From: Salibacterium qingdaonense
Lineage (GTDB): Bacteria > Bacillota > Bacilli > Bacillales > Marinococcaceae
Assembly (NCBI RefSeq): GCF_900114715.1
Contig: NZ_FOTY01000019.1
Location: 1 to 60,383 of the forward strand
Length of the DNA stretch: 60,383 nt
Reading direction: 5' to 3'
Under the pieces are notes generated by a model. It made no database searches and was not told where the DNA came from. It saw only the letters and a program-made list of their open reading frames with translations. This document shows positions 47,240-56,525 of the stretch, in pieces (positions within the stretch are counted from its first letter, which is position 1; every line of letters begins with the position of its first letter). A program made the position numbers and the translations under genes.

Positions 47240-47245
47240 TAAAAT
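47240..47245 (+). promoter_or_regulatory. Possible -10 element of the polA promoter
   Basis: TAAAAT just downstream of the right end of element B1 and 45 bases before the polA start; the -35 region is T-rich and unclear. Confidence 0.35.
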
Positions 47246-47289
47246 GAGTACGGATGCTAGTTCGGAGTGAAAAGTGGAGGTGGAAGTAC

Positions 47290-49911
47290 TTGGATAAATT
47301 AGTACTGATCGACGGCAACAGTATTGCGTACCGCGCTTTTTTTGCGCTGCCGCTTTTGAATAATGAAAAAGGTGTCTATACGAATGCAGTGTATGGATTT
47401 ACGACAATGCTTCTCAAAATACTCGAGGAGGAAGAACCGACCCACCTGATGGTAGCGTTTGATGCGGGGAAAACAACGTTCCGCCATGAAACATATGGTG
47501 AATACAAGTCCGGACGCCAGAAGACACCAACGGAGCTTTCGGAACAACTGCCGGTGATCAGGGAGATGCTGGAGGCTTTTCAGATCTCCTATACAGAAAA
47601 AGATAATTTTGAAGCAGACGATATTATCGGAACTCTGTCCAGACAGGCAGAGGAAAAAGGATGGAATGTTAAAATATTCACAGGGGACAAGGACCTGCTT
47701 CAACTCGTCTCGGATCAGACTTCTGTCGCTTTAACGAAAAAAGGAATTACCGACGTCGAAACGTATGACAAAGAAACAATAGCACAGAAGTATGGTTTCG
47801 CTCCGGAACGTATTGTCGATATGAAAGGTCTTATGGGGGACAATTCCGATAACATCCCCGGCGTCCCGGGTATCGGGGAGAAAACAGCATTAAAACTTCT
47901 CGCCGAATACGGAAGTGTCGATAATGTTCTGGCATCGATCGACCAGATTTCCGGTAAAAAAATGAAAGAACGCCTCGAAGAAAACCGGGAACAGGCAGAG
48001 ATGAGCAGGAAACTTGCTGTTATATACCGTGACACGCCGCTTGACTTGACGCTGGAATCCTTGAAACGGGAACCTTATAATGAAAAAACCGTAACCGATT
48101 TTTTCAAAGAGATGGAATTTAATACGTTATTGTCCAGGTTCGGTTACGAAGAAGAGGCAGAAGAAATGGATGAACTGCCGCATGACATCGTGGACGAAAT
48201 CACGGAAGACATGCTCGTTTCTCCGTCAGCTTTAATGATTGAAGTGCCTGATGATAATTACCATCATGCAGAGATATGGGGTATCGCCGTTGTGAATAAA
48301 AACGGCCGGTATTACATTCCAGCCGGTACTGCTCTTGAATCCGATATATTCCAAAAGTGGGTGGCGGACAGTTCACAGGAGAAATACATGGTCGACACGA
48401 AACGCGGTGTCGTAGCGCTTGGCTGGCGGGGCATCACATTGACCGGTGTGACGTTTGATATGCTGATTGCTTCTTATCTCATTGATCCGTCCGTTTCTTC
48501 CCACAGTCCTGCCGATATCGCGGCCAGAAAACATAAGAGGATCGTGAACAGCGATGAAGCTGTATACGGAAAGGGAGCAAAACGGGAAAAACCGGGCGAA
48601 GCCGATTTGGCTGATCACCTTGTCCGGAAAGCAGAGGCGCTGTTTACGACAAAGGATACACTGGAAGACGAGCTGAAAGTCAATGAACAGCATGCATTGT
48701 TCACCGATCTTGAAATGCCTCTTTCACTCGTTCTGGCAGAAATGGAAACAAACGGTATACAGGTGGACAAGTCCCGTATTGAAACGATGGGGGAAGAGCT
48801 TGATAAGAAACTGTCAGAACTCGAGAGTGACATTCATGAGCTGGCGGGCAGAACGTTCAATATTAATTCACCGAAACAGCTCGGTCCGATTCTTTTTGAA
48901 GAACTCGGCCTTCCGGTGATCAAGAAAACAAAGACCGGCTACTCGACTTCTGCCGATATACTTGAAAAACTGGAAGACCAGCATGAAATTATTCCGAAGC
49001 TGCTTCATTACAGGCAGGTTTCCAAACTGAAATCCACCTATATTGAAGGACTTCTTAAAGTCATTCATTCTGACACTCATAAGATTCACACGATTTTTAA
49101 TCAGGCCATCACCCAGACGGGTCGTTTAAGTTCGACGGAGCCGAACCTGCAGAATATACCAGTCCGGCTGGAAGAAGGAAGAAAAATCCGCAAAGCGTTT
49201 ATTCCCTCGGAAGAAGGGTGGCAGATGCTCGCGGCGGACTATTCGCAGATTGAACTCCGTGTACTTGCACATATTGCAGGAGATCAGGGGCTGCTTGATG
49301 CTTTCCAGCGGGATATGGATATTCATACAAAAACGGCAATGGATGTGTTCGGCGCAGCTGCAGATGATGTCACCTCCAATATGAGGCGAAGTGCAAAGGC
49401 GGTAAACTTCGGTATTGTCTATGGTATCTCTGATTACGGTCTGTCCCAGAGTCTCGGCATTTCAAGGAAGGAAGCGGGAGAATTTATTGACAGTTATCTG
49501 GCGAGTTATCCGAAAGTAAAAGAATACATGGACGACATTAAAGAACAAGCCCGCGAACAGGGATATGTTACCACCCTTCTGCATCGGAGACGGTATCTTC
49601 CGGAGATTACGAGCCGTAATTTCAATATGCGCTCGTTCGCTGAACGGACAGCGATGAATACTCCGATTCAGGGAACAGCAGCCGATATTATTAAGAAAGC
49701 GATGGTGGACGTCAGCCGGGAGCTTGAGAAAAAGAACGTGAAAAGCAGGCTGCTTCTTCAGGTGCATGACGAATTGATATTTGAAGTTCCGCCGGAGGAG
49801 ATGGAAATGATGAAAACCCTCGTTCCGGAAATGATGGAGCAGACGATGAAGCTCGATGCTCCTCTCAAAGCGGATGTGTCCACCGGCGGAACATGGTACG
49901 ATGCAAAGTAG
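47290..49911 (+). CDS. polA: DNA polymerase I
   Basis: Repair and Okazaki-fragment polymerase of 873 residues. It has an N-terminal 5'-nuclease domain (VLIDGNSIAYRAFFALP; DNFEADDIIGTL; FTGDKDLLQL; GLMGDNSDNIPGVPGIGEKTA) and a middle 3'-exonuclease-like domain in which the catalytic acidic motifs are not apparent, as in other Bacillus PolA. The C-terminal polymerase contains QTGRLSSTEPNLQNIP, ADYSQIELRVLAHI, RRSAKAVNFGIVYGISDYGLSQ and QVHDELIFEVP. TTG 47290 is chosen for GGAGGTGG upstream and the conserved start. Leads polA-mutM-ytaF-coaE. Confidence 0.95.
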   Translation: MDKLVLIDGNSIAYRAFFALPLLNNEKGVYTNAVYGFTTMLLKILEEEEPTHLMVAFDAGKTTFRHETYGEYKSGRQKTPTELSEQLPVIREMLEAFQISYTEKDNFEADDIIGTLSRQAEEKGWNVKIFTGDKDLLQLVSDQTSVALTKKGITDVETYDKETIAQKYGFAPERIVDMKGLMGDNSDNIPGVPGIGEKTALKLLAEYGSVDNVLASIDQISGKKMKERLEENREQAEMSRKLAVIYRDTPLDLTLESLKREPYNEKTVTDFFKEMEFNTLLSRFGYEEEAEEMDELPHDIVDEITEDMLVSPSALMIEVPDDNYHHAEIWGIAVVNKNGRYYIPAGTALESDIFQKWVADSSQEKYMVDTKRGVVALGWRGITLTGVTFDMLIASYLIDPSVSSHSPADIAARKHKRIVNSDEAVYGKGAKREKPGEADLADHLVRKAEALFTTKDTLEDELKVNEQHALFTDLEMPLSLVLAEMETNGIQVDKSRIETMGEELDKKLSELESDIHELAGRTFNINSPKQLGPILFEELGLPVIKKTKTGYSTSADILEKLEDQHEIIPKLLHYRQVSKLKSTYIEGLLKVIHSDTHKIHTIFNQAITQTGRLSSTEPNLQNIPVRLEEGRKIRKAFIPSEEGWQMLAADYSQIELRVLAHIAGDQGLLDAFQRDMDIHTKTAMDVFGAAADDVTSNMRRSAKAVNFGIVYGISDYGLSQSLGISRKEAGEFIDSYLASYPKVKEYMDDIKEQAREQGYVTTLLHRRRYLPEITSRNFNMRSFAERTAMNTPIQGTAADIIKKAMVDVSRELEKKNVKSRLLLQVHDELIFEVPPEEMEMMKTLVPEMMEQTMKLDAPLKADVSTGGTWYDAK

Positions 49912-49929
49912 TGAGGAGAGAAAAGAAAG

Positions 49930-50757
49930 ATGCCGGAACTGCCGGAAGTAGAAACGGTCAAACGTACCCTCCAGGAGCTTACTGGAGGGAAAGCCATTCG
50001 GGACGTGGAAGTGAACTGGCCTAAAATGATAAAAAAACCGGACGATGTCCAAGCATTTAATCAGCTCGTATGCGGACAGACCATTCACCGTATCGGACGC
50101 CGCGGAAAATTTCTTTTGTTTCATCTGGATGATTATGTTCTCGTTTCCCACCTGCGTATGGAAGGAAAATATGAAATGGCAGGAGCAGAGGCTCCGGATA
50201 AACACACCCACGTGCGCTTTTATTTTACAGACGGAACCGAGCTGCGTTACAAAGATGTCCGGAAATTCGGTACGATGCACCTGTTTGAAAAGGGGCGCCA
50301 AGAGCAGGAACTACCGCTCCGGCAGCTCGGTCCCGAACCTTTTGAAGACAAGCAGTTTACGGGTGCATACCTTTACCGCCGCCTCCGAAAGACGACCCGT
50401 GATATCAAAACGGTACTTCTCGACCAGCGGGAAATTGCCGGGCTTGGCAATATTTATGTGGATGAAGCTCTGTTTCAGGCAGGTATACGGCCGGACGCAA
50501 GGGCGCAGGGATTATCGCAGAAACGCGTCAACCTGCTCCGCCGCAGAATAACCGAAACCATGGAACGAGCTGTGGAAAAAGGAGGAAGCTCCGTACGTTC
50601 CTATGTGAACGGAAACGGGGAGACTGGATATTTTCAACTGGAATTGAATGTTTACGGAAGGAACGGCGAACCCTGCCGCCATTGCGGAACCCCTGTGGAA
50701 AAAAACATAACAGCCGGACGCGGTACCCATTACTGCCCAGGCTGTCAAAGACGCTGA
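49930..50757 (+). CDS. mutM: Formamidopyrimidine-DNA glycosylase
   Basis: Base-excision repair enzyme that removes 8-oxoguanine and formamidopyrimidines and nicks the abasic site. 275 residues: the N-terminal PELPEVETVKR supplies the catalytic Pro and Glu after Met removal, GRRGKFL carries the conserved Lys, then the helix-two-turn-helix (GLGNIYVDEALFQAGI). The C-terminal zinc finger reads CRHCGTPVEKNITAGRGTHYCPGCQ. ATG behind GAGGAGAG. Directly downstream of polA (18 bases), as in B. subtilis. Confidence 0.95.
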   Translation: MPELPEVETVKRTLQELTGGKAIRDVEVNWPKMIKKPDDVQAFNQLVCGQTIHRIGRRGKFLLFHLDDYVLVSHLRMEGKYEMAGAEAPDKHTHVRFYFTDGTELRYKDVRKFGTMHLFEKGRQEQELPLRQLGPEPFEDKQFTGAYLYRRLRKTTRDIKTVLLDQREIAGLGNIYVDEALFQAGIRPDARAQGLSQKRVNLLRRRITETMERAVEKGGSSVRSYVNGNGETGYFQLELNVYGRNGEPCRHCGTPVEKNITAGRGTHYCPGCQRR

Positions 50758-50829
50758 CCGACGTATATGAACGCCTGCGCCCCCCCTGCCATATAGTAAC
50801 GTAGATTACAGCAGGAAGGGGCTCTTCCG

Positions 50830-51456
50830 ATGGCGTCACTATTCTCGTTATGTGTGCTGGCTTTTGCCGTGAGCGTAGACAGTTTCGGGGCCGGCCTTTC
50901 TTACGGGCTGCGCAGATTGAAACTGCCTTTTTATTCCTACGTTTGCATCAGCGTCTGCTCTGCTTTATCCGTTCTTGGCGGCGGGGCTGCAGCCGGGTTT
51001 TTGAAACAGTACCTTCCAGGTTGGATAACAGAAGCTGCGGGCGGCCTGATTTTGATTTTGATTGGGTTATGGGCACTTATTCAAGTATTCCGGGAGCAGG
51101 ATGCATCCCCTGCAGGTCCTCAAACAAACCGGGAAAAAGGAGCATGGGTACAGTTTATGACCGTGTTAAAGAAGCCGGATGAAGCGGATTGGGACCACTC
51201 CGGGACAATCAGTGTCAAAGAAGCCGTATTTCTGGGGGCTGCATTGTCGCTGGACGCGCTGGGAGCGGGAATGGGTGCAGCCTTGCTTGGATACTCACCC
51301 ATTTACCTCGCAGGCGCTGTTGGTGTGATGTGCGCGATATTTTTATCGCTTGGCAGGAAAGGCGGACGAATCCTTGCCGGAACAGGATTAACGAAGCAGT
51401 TCTCTTTTTTGCCGGGTATTCTGCTGATAGGAATGGGATTGTGGAATTTACAGTGA
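50830..51456 (+). CDS. ytaF: Sporulation membrane protein YtaF (MntP-like)
   Basis: Membrane protein of 208 residues with about six transmembrane segments arranged as two similar halves. Each half begins with a DSxxxG/LDALGAG-type motif (VSVDSFGAGLSYGLRR; LSLDALGAGMGAALLGY), as in the MntP/YtaF family. A short soluble loop (FREQDASPAGPQTNREKGAW ... DWDHSGTISVKEA) links them. In B. subtilis YtaF is classed as a sporulation protein; the transported substrate, if any, is unknown. ATG with GGAAGGGG upstream; same operon as mutM and coaE. Confidence 0.86.
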   Translation: MASLFSLCVLAFAVSVDSFGAGLSYGLRRLKLPFYSYVCISVCSALSVLGGGAAAGFLKQYLPGWITEAAGGLILILIGLWALIQVFREQDASPAGPQTNREKGAWVQFMTVLKKPDEADWDHSGTISVKEAVFLGAALSLDALGAGMGAALLGYSPIYLAGAVGVMCAIFLSLGRKGGRILAGTGLTKQFSFLPGILLIGMGLWNLQ

Positions 51457-51480
51457 ACAGGCAGTAAAAGGAGGAAGAAC

Positions 51481-52086
51481 ATGATTATCGGGTTGACCGG
51501 AGGCATCGCAAGCGGAAAAAGTTTCATTTCCGATGCTCTCCATCAATACGGCTTCCCTGTTATTGACGCAGATCAGACGGCGCGGGAAGTTGTGGAACCT
51601 GGAGAAAGAGCGTATGAACAGATACTGGAACAATTTGGAATAGACATTCTTGAAGTAGATGGAACGTTGAATCGAAAAAAACTGGCTGACCGCATTTTTG
51701 CTGACGAAAACCAGCGCCGGATGCTGAATCAGATTATGCATCCGGCCATCCGCCAGCGTATTCTGCAAAACAAGGCCGAGCTGCAGAAGAAGGGACATGA
51801 GGTTATCGTGCTTGATCTTCCACTGCTTATCGAAAACAACCTGCAGTTTATGGTAGATAAAGTGATGCTCGTATACGTCGATGAAAAGCAGCAGAAAGAA
51901 AGATTAATGGAACGCGATCAGGCCGGCGAAGAAGATGCCAAAAGACGTATGGCCTCTCAGCTTTCCATGTCTGATAAAAGGACATATGCAGACGTCGTAA
52001 TTGATAATAACGATACACAGGAAGATTCGCTTGCCCAGCTTGAACATATACTGAAAAAATGGAATATCCACCCCTCTTCATCGTGA
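51481..52086 (+). CDS. coaE: Dephospho-CoA kinase
   Basis: Last step of coenzyme A synthesis: phosphorylates dephospho-CoA at the 3'-hydroxyl. 201 residues with the P-loop IGLTGGIASGKS (3-14), DADQTAREVV, HPAIRQRI, LDLPLLIENN and the lid segment with MERDQAGEEDAKRRMASQ. ATG behind AGGAGG. Last gene of the polA operon, followed by a hairpin. Confidence 0.94.
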   Translation: MIIGLTGGIASGKSFISDALHQYGFPVIDADQTAREVVEPGERAYEQILEQFGIDILEVDGTLNRKKLADRIFADENQRRMLNQIMHPAIRQRILQNKAELQKKGHEVIVLDLPLLIENNLQFMVDKVMLVYVDEKQQKERLMERDQAGEEDAKRRMASQLSMSDKRTYADVVIDNNDTQEDSLAQLEHILKKWNIHPSSS

Positions 52087-52100
52087 AGGGGGGGGTTTTT
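52069..52100 (+). terminator. Terminator after coaE
   Basis: ACCCCTCTTCA pairs with TGAAGGGGGGGT (one mismatch) around TCG; overlaps the coaE stop codon and ends in a T run. Confidence 0.75.
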
Positions 52101-52171
52101 AGTTGGTGTCGGATTCCGTACATACGATTTTTGCTGCATCATTCATAAAAAAGGTATCATAATTTGAAATT

Positions 52172-52205
52172 AGTATGTCACAATTTACTTTAAATGTGAT
52201 ACACT
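52172..52205 (+). promoter_or_regulatory. Paired CcpN sites at the gapB promoter
   Basis: The CcpN consensus TRTGHYATAYW is matched 11 of 11 by TGTGACATACT on the minus strand (52172-52182) and 10 of 11 by TGTGATACACT on the plus strand (52195-52205). The second overlaps TGATACACT, an extended -10. Repression by CcpN during glycolytic growth, as for B. subtilis gapB, would fit. Confidence 0.7.
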
Positions 52206-52259
52206 AATTTTATATAAAAGAATTAAATGTATATCACAATAAAAGGAGGAAATGTTTGT

Positions 52260-53288
52260 ATGAAACCTAGGGTAGCTGTGAATGGATTTGGGCGTATCGG
52301 CCGGATGGTGTTCCGTAAAGCAGTCACGGAGAATGAACTGGATATAGCTGCGGTGAATGCGGGGTATCCGGCAGAGACGCTGGCCCACCTGCTGAAATAT
52401 GACTCCACACACGGTTTGTTTGAAGCAGAAGTAAGGGTGGACAGTGATGCCCTTATTGTAAATGGAAAGCGGATTCAGATTGTGAATGAACGCTGTCCGG
52501 AAAATCTTCCGTGGGAGGAACTGAACATAGACATCGTGGTGGAAGCGACCGGGGCATTCAAAGAACGAAAAGCAGCTGCCCGCCATCTGGAAGCCGGAGC
52601 AGAGAAGGTGATTATTACCGCACCCGGGAAACAGGAAGACGCCATGATTGTAATGGGAGTCAACGAAGAGGATTATGATCCGGAGGAGCACCATGTGATA
52701 TCCAATGCTTCCTGTACGACGAATTGTATGGCTCCTGTCGTAAAAATACTGGAACATTCGTTTGGAATTGAAAGCGGTTTGATGACGACAGTGCATTCCT
52801 ACACAAATGACCAGATGAATATCGACAACCCGCACAAAGACCTCCGCCGCGCCCGGTCTTGCGGCCAGTCGATTATTCCGACATCAACCGGGGCTGCTTC
52901 TGCCATCGGTGCACTGCTTCCGCAGCTGCAGGGAAAACTGAACGGTATGGCACTCCGGGTTCCGACACCAAATGTTTCCCTTGTAGATATGGTTATAGAT
53001 TTGAAACAAACTGTTACAGAAGAAGAAATGAACAAGCGGCTGGAAGAGGCAGCATCTTCAGAGCTTGAGGGCATTCTCGGTTTCAGCCGCGATCCGCTTG
53101 TCTCCATCGATTACAACAAAGACCCGCGTTCTGCTGTTATCGACGGAATGTCCACGATGGTGCAAAATGACAGGCAGGTCAAAATCATAGCCTGGTATGA
53201 CAACGAATGGGGATACTCCTGCCGTGTCGTGGATCTGGCACGTTATGTCGGCCGGTTTCTGAAAAAAGAATCCACAGTCAGTGTTTGA
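52260..53288 (+). CDS. gapB: Glyceraldehyde-3-phosphate dehydrogenase, gluconeogenic (GapB)
   Basis: NADP-preferring enzyme that works in the gluconeogenic direction. 342 residues. NGFGRIGRM starts the Rossmann fold; the catalytic Cys lies in SNASCTTNCMAP and His in TVHSYTNDQ. Residues after strand two (VNAGYPAETLAHLLKYDSTHG) resemble GapB (VNASYSAETLAHL) and not the glycolytic GapA (VNDLTDA). ATG 52260 has AAAGGAGGA upstream; the frame is open for 11 further codons. The speD gene that follows gapB in B. subtilis is absent; nrdR comes next. Confidence 0.94.
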   Translation: MKPRVAVNGFGRIGRMVFRKAVTENELDIAAVNAGYPAETLAHLLKYDSTHGLFEAEVRVDSDALIVNGKRIQIVNERCPENLPWEELNIDIVVEATGAFKERKAAARHLEAGAEKVIITAPGKQEDAMIVMGVNEEDYDPEEHHVISNASCTTNCMAPVVKILEHSFGIESGLMTTVHSYTNDQMNIDNPHKDLRRARSCGQSIIPTSTGAASAIGALLPQLQGKLNGMALRVPTPNVSLVDMVIDLKQTVTEEEMNKRLEEAASSELEGILGFSRDPLVSIDYNKDPRSAVIDGMSTMVQNDRQVKIIAWYDNEWGYSCRVVDLARYVGRFLKKESTVSV

Positions 53289-53315
53289 AATGACGATAGA
53301 TGTGCCATCGTGCTG

Positions 53316-53353
53316 AAACAGTCAACCGGATTCTTCTGGTTGGCTGTTTTATT
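53316..53353 (+). terminator. Terminator after gapB
   Basis: AAACAGTCAACC pairs with GGTTGGCTGTTT (one wobble) around a ten-base loop, followed by TATTTTT. Confidence 0.8.
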
Positions 53354-53477
53354 TTTACCGGAGCCGCATGAGAGAACAACGCAGTGTGAAGCTGAAATTT
53401 ATCAGGTCGTGTAACAAATAGCAATACTTTACCTATTTTCTCCTTCTGCCTCCGCCTTTCCAATCCGCTTTTGTTAA

Positions 53478-53486
53478 TGGTATGAT
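53478..53486 (+). promoter_or_regulatory. Extended -10 promoter for nrdR-dnaB-dnaI
   Basis: TGGTATGAT (TGnTATnAT type) at 53478-53486, about 60 bases before nrdR and downstream of the gapB terminator. The -35 region is weak. Confidence 0.5.
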
Positions 53487-53546
53487 GAAACATATGAATG
53501 AACGAACGTGGACGCCTGCAGCCGTTCATGTAGTGGAGATGATAGA

Positions 53547-54008
53547 ATGCAATGTCCGTCCTGCCATTCCAATGGGACAAGGGTACTGGATTCAAGACCG
53601 AGCAGTGAAGGAAAGTCCATACGCCGCCGCAGGGAATGCGACGCCTGCGGGTATCGTTTTACGACGTTTGAGATTGTAGAAGAACTTCCTCTGATTGTCG
53701 TGAAAAAAGAGGGGACCCGTGAAGAATTCAGCCGCGAGAAAATACTGCGGGGGCTGATCCGGGCGTGCGAAAAACGTCCGGTTGCTTTGGAGACGCTTGA
53801 GCAGATTGTGAGTGACGTGGAACACGATTTCCGCAGTGAGGGAAAATCTGAAATCAAAAGTGAAGAAGTCGGAGAGAGGGTGATGGAACGTCTGGCTGAA
53901 GTTGATGACGTGGCCTACGTTCGGTTTGCCTCTGTGTACCGTCAGTTCAAAGATATTAACGTGTTTATCGACGAATTGAAAGACCTGATCAAAAAAGATG
54001 AAGAATAA
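53547..54008 (+). CDS. nrdR: Transcriptional repressor NrdR
   Basis: ATP/dATP-sensing repressor of ribonucleotide reductase genes. 153 residues: an N-terminal zinc ribbon with C3, C6, C31 and C34 ([19 protein letters not shown] ... [12 protein letters not shown]) and an ATP-cone ([29 protein letters not shown]). Start at ATG 53547 because the zinc ribbon must begin there and GTGGAGATG precedes it; the frame is open further up. Leads into dnaB-dnaI, as in B. subtilis (ytcG). Confidence 0.95.
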   Translation: MQCPSCHSNGTRVLDSRPSSEGKSIRRRRECDACGYRFTTFEIVEELPLIVVKKEGTREEFSREKILRGLIRACEKRPVALETLEQIVSDVEHDFRSEGKSEIKSEEVGERVMERLAEVDDVAYVRFASVYRQFKDINVFIDELKDLIKKDEE

Positions 54009-54057
54009 AGCTGCCGGTATGTTCCGGGAACGATAAGGAAGGGGAGGACAGCTGGAG

Positions 54058-55470
54058 ATGCCGCATTGGACAGAACTTCTTCCGGTGGACCGGTTTAAAG
54101 TACAGACGGCGGATCAACTTGGGGAGCGGGAACACAAAACACTGCAGCTTTTGTATCAGCCGTTAATTGGAACAACGGCGGTCTCCCTTTACACGATGTT
54201 TTGGAGCAAACTGGAAAAGGATAGTTTCACAAGCAGTGAATCGGTGCACCATGAGCTGATGGCAATGCTGAATCAGCCGCTTGACGACATTTACGAAGCC
54301 CGCCGCGGTCTTGAAGGAATTGGTCTGCTTCGGACGTTTCAACGAAAAGAAGAGACATCAACATTGTTTGTCTATGAATTGCAGCCTCCAATGACACCGG
54401 CTCAGTTTTTTCAAAATGATGTGTTGAGTGTATTTTTGTTTAACAGGCTCGGAAAAAACCGCTATATTGAACTGCGCCGCCGTTTTATGATGGAATCGGT
54501 GGATAAAGAGGCTTATACCGAAGTGACAGCAGCATTTAATGATATTTATACGTCACTTCATCATTCGGAGATGGTGTCGGCTGCAGCAGATACAGAAACA
54601 GAATATTATCATGCCTATCAGGGACTTGTGCATCAAGGGGATCTTCCATTCCGGCAGGAAGACTTTGATTTCGAGCTGCTGAAAGCCGATCTTCCTGTTT
54701 TTATTGATGGGGACAAGCTTCTTGATGAGCAGGCGAAAAGAGCGATACAGCGTATGGCGTTTGTGTACCGTCTGCAGCCCCTGCAGATCAGCAGGATCGT
54801 CCAGCGCTCGCTGGATAACGAGGAGAAGCTGGATGAACAGGAATTCCGCCGTCAGGTACAGGAATGGTACCGGAACGAATACGGCAATGAACCACCTGCC
54901 CTGGGAAGAAGAACCCAGCCCGAAGAACACCGTATGATGGATGATAAGGAACCGGCCGATGAAAATGATCAGATGGCCGTTTTCTGTGAACAGACGTCCC
55001 CGGTTACTTTTCTGGAAACCATTGCTGATGGTGCCAAAGTGCCGCAGGCGGATGTGAAGCTTGTGGAATCCCTCATGCATGATTACCAGCTTCAGCCCGG
55101 CGTCGTTAATGTACTGATCGATTATGTGATGCGGATGAACAATATGAAGCTGAACCAGAATTTTGTTCAGAAAATAGCCGGGCAGTGGGCGCGCAAACAG
55201 ATTAACACGGTGAAAGACGCCATGCAGCTGGCCAAATGGGAGTACCAGCAGCAAAAACACCGCGGCCAGGCCAAAGCTGCCCAGGCTGCAGGCACGCAGC
55301 CCCGGCCTTACGTAAGAAAAGACAAACTGCCGAAATGGCTCGAACAGGATAAACAGAACGAGCAGGCACATGCAAAAGCATCAGGAGCTGAGGATGAAGA
55401 GAAACTCAACAAAGAGAAACAGCAATTCGAGGAAATGCTCAGGCTGCGTAAAAGCAGCCGGCAGCAATGA
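54058..55470 (+). CDS. dnaB: Replication initiation and membrane attachment protein DnaB
   Basis: Firmicute DnaB (not the helicase): with DnaD it helps load the replicative helicase at oriC and links replication to the membrane. 470 residues. The N terminus (LLPVDRFKVQTADQL ... LQLLYQPLIGTTAVSLYTMFW) and the second DnaD-like domain (VESLMHDYQLQPGVVNVLIDYVMRMNNMKLNQNFVQKIAGQWARKQINTVKDAM, YxxxIxxxW type) are recognised. A charged Lys/Gln-rich tail follows. ATG preceded by GGAGGACAG. Twelve bases before dnaI. Confidence 0.93.
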   Translation: MPHWTELLPVDRFKVQTADQLGEREHKTLQLLYQPLIGTTAVSLYTMFWSKLEKDSFTSSESVHHELMAMLNQPLDDIYEARRGLEGIGLLRTFQRKEETSTLFVYELQPPMTPAQFFQNDVLSVFLFNRLGKNRYIELRRRFMMESVDKEAYTEVTAAFNDIYTSLHHSEMVSAAADTETEYYHAYQGLVHQGDLPFRQEDFDFELLKADLPVFIDGDKLLDEQAKRAIQRMAFVYRLQPLQISRIVQRSLDNEEKLDEQEFRRQVQEWYRNEYGNEPPALGRRTQPEEHRMMDDKEPADENDQMAVFCEQTSPVTFLETIADGAKVPQADVKLVESLMHDYQLQPGVVNVLIDYVMRMNNMKLNQNFVQKIAGQWARKQINTVKDAMQLAKWEYQQQKHRGQAKAAQAAGTQPRPYVRKDKLPKWLEQDKQNEQAHAKASGAEDEEKLNKEKQQFEEMLRLRKSSRQQ

Positions 55471-55481
55471 GGTGAACGCGT

Positions 55482-56414
55482 ATGGATTCCATTCGGTCTT
55501 CGCTGGACCAATACATGAAAGATTCAAATTGGCGCCGCCGATATGAGAAGCTGCGTGAAGAAGTACTGGCATATCCCAAAATCCAGTCCTTTCTACAGCA
55601 GCATGAGGAAATTGACCGTTCCATGGTTGAAAATAATATGATGAAACTTTTTGAATACAAACGGGAGCGGGAACACTGCGATGCCTGTCCGGGGCTTGAG
55701 AACTGCCCGAACATGATGCAGGGATATCAGCCGGAACTGTACTCAGAAACCGGACAGCTTACCGTCCGTTATCATCCGTGTCAGCTGAAGCAGCAGGCGG
55801 ATGAAAAAAAACGGCAGCAGTCCTTGATCAAAAGTATGTACATCCCCAAAGAAATACTCGAAGCAACGTTTGAGGATATCGATCAGGATCATGCAAGCCG
55901 TCTTTCCGCCAGCAATGCCTGTCTTAAATTCGCTTTTGAGACAACGCCGGGTGAAGACGCCACAGGTCTGTATCTGCACGGCAAATTCGGTGTCGGCAAA
56001 ACCTTCATGATAGGTGCTGTTGCCAATGAGCTGATGGCGCGTGACATTTCCTCCATGATTGTGTATGCTCCCGACTTTTTCCGGGAAATGAAGCAGGCTT
56101 TGTCCGATGGTACCGTTCAGGAGAAAATGGATGAAGTGAAAAACGCTGAAGTGTTGATGCTCGATGATATCGGTGCTGAGACGACATCGGCCTGGATCCG
56201 GGATGACGTCCTTGGAGTCATTCTTCATTACCGCCTCATGGAAAAACTGCCGACGATTTATACATCGAATTATGATTACGATGAGCTGGAAAATCATCTC
56301 GCTTATTCCCAGAAAGGCGGGATCGAAGAATTGAAGGCGAAACGGATTATGGAGCGGATCCGGCATATGACGACCCCTGTATTTGTAGACGGAAAAAACC
56401 GCCGGGAAATGTGA
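55482..56414 (+). CDS. dnaI: Helicase loader DnaI
   Basis: AAA+ protein that loads the replicative helicase onto DNA. 310 residues: the N-terminal helicase-binding, zinc-type domain has Cys residues in HCDACPGLENCPN and YHPCQ. The C-terminal ATPase has Walker A GKFGVGKT, Walker B VLMLDDIGAE and an Arg-rich C terminus (RIMERIRHMTTP). ATG behind GAGGTGAA that overlaps the dnaB end. Together with dnaB and nrdR it forms the operon known from B. subtilis. Confidence 0.95.
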   Translation: MDSIRSSLDQYMKDSNWRRRYEKLREEVLAYPKIQSFLQQHEEIDRSMVENNMMKLFEYKREREHCDACPGLENCPNMMQGYQPELYSETGQLTVRYHPCQLKQQADEKKRQQSLIKSMYIPKEILEATFEDIDQDHASRLSASNACLKFAFETTPGEDATGLYLHGKFGVGKTFMIGAVANELMARDISSMIVYAPDFFREMKQALSDGTVQEKMDEVKNAEVLMLDDIGAETTSAWIRDDVLGVILHYRLMEKLPTIYTSNYDYDELENHLAYSQKGGIEELKAKRIMERIRHMTTPVFVDGKNRREM

Positions 56415-56525
56415 AGAATTTCGTAATGAGTGCCCCGTACCATGGAAAATATGGTAATATAGGAAAAGAAGGAAGATGCAGACCACGAGCACGAGAGTCA
56501 CATTTTTTAAGTGGAGGTAGTTATA

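Noticed and set aside
47290-49911. Loss of proofreading residues in PolA as a novelty
   Set aside because: Bacillus-group DNA polymerase I normally lacks an active 3'-5' exonuclease site, so this is expected.
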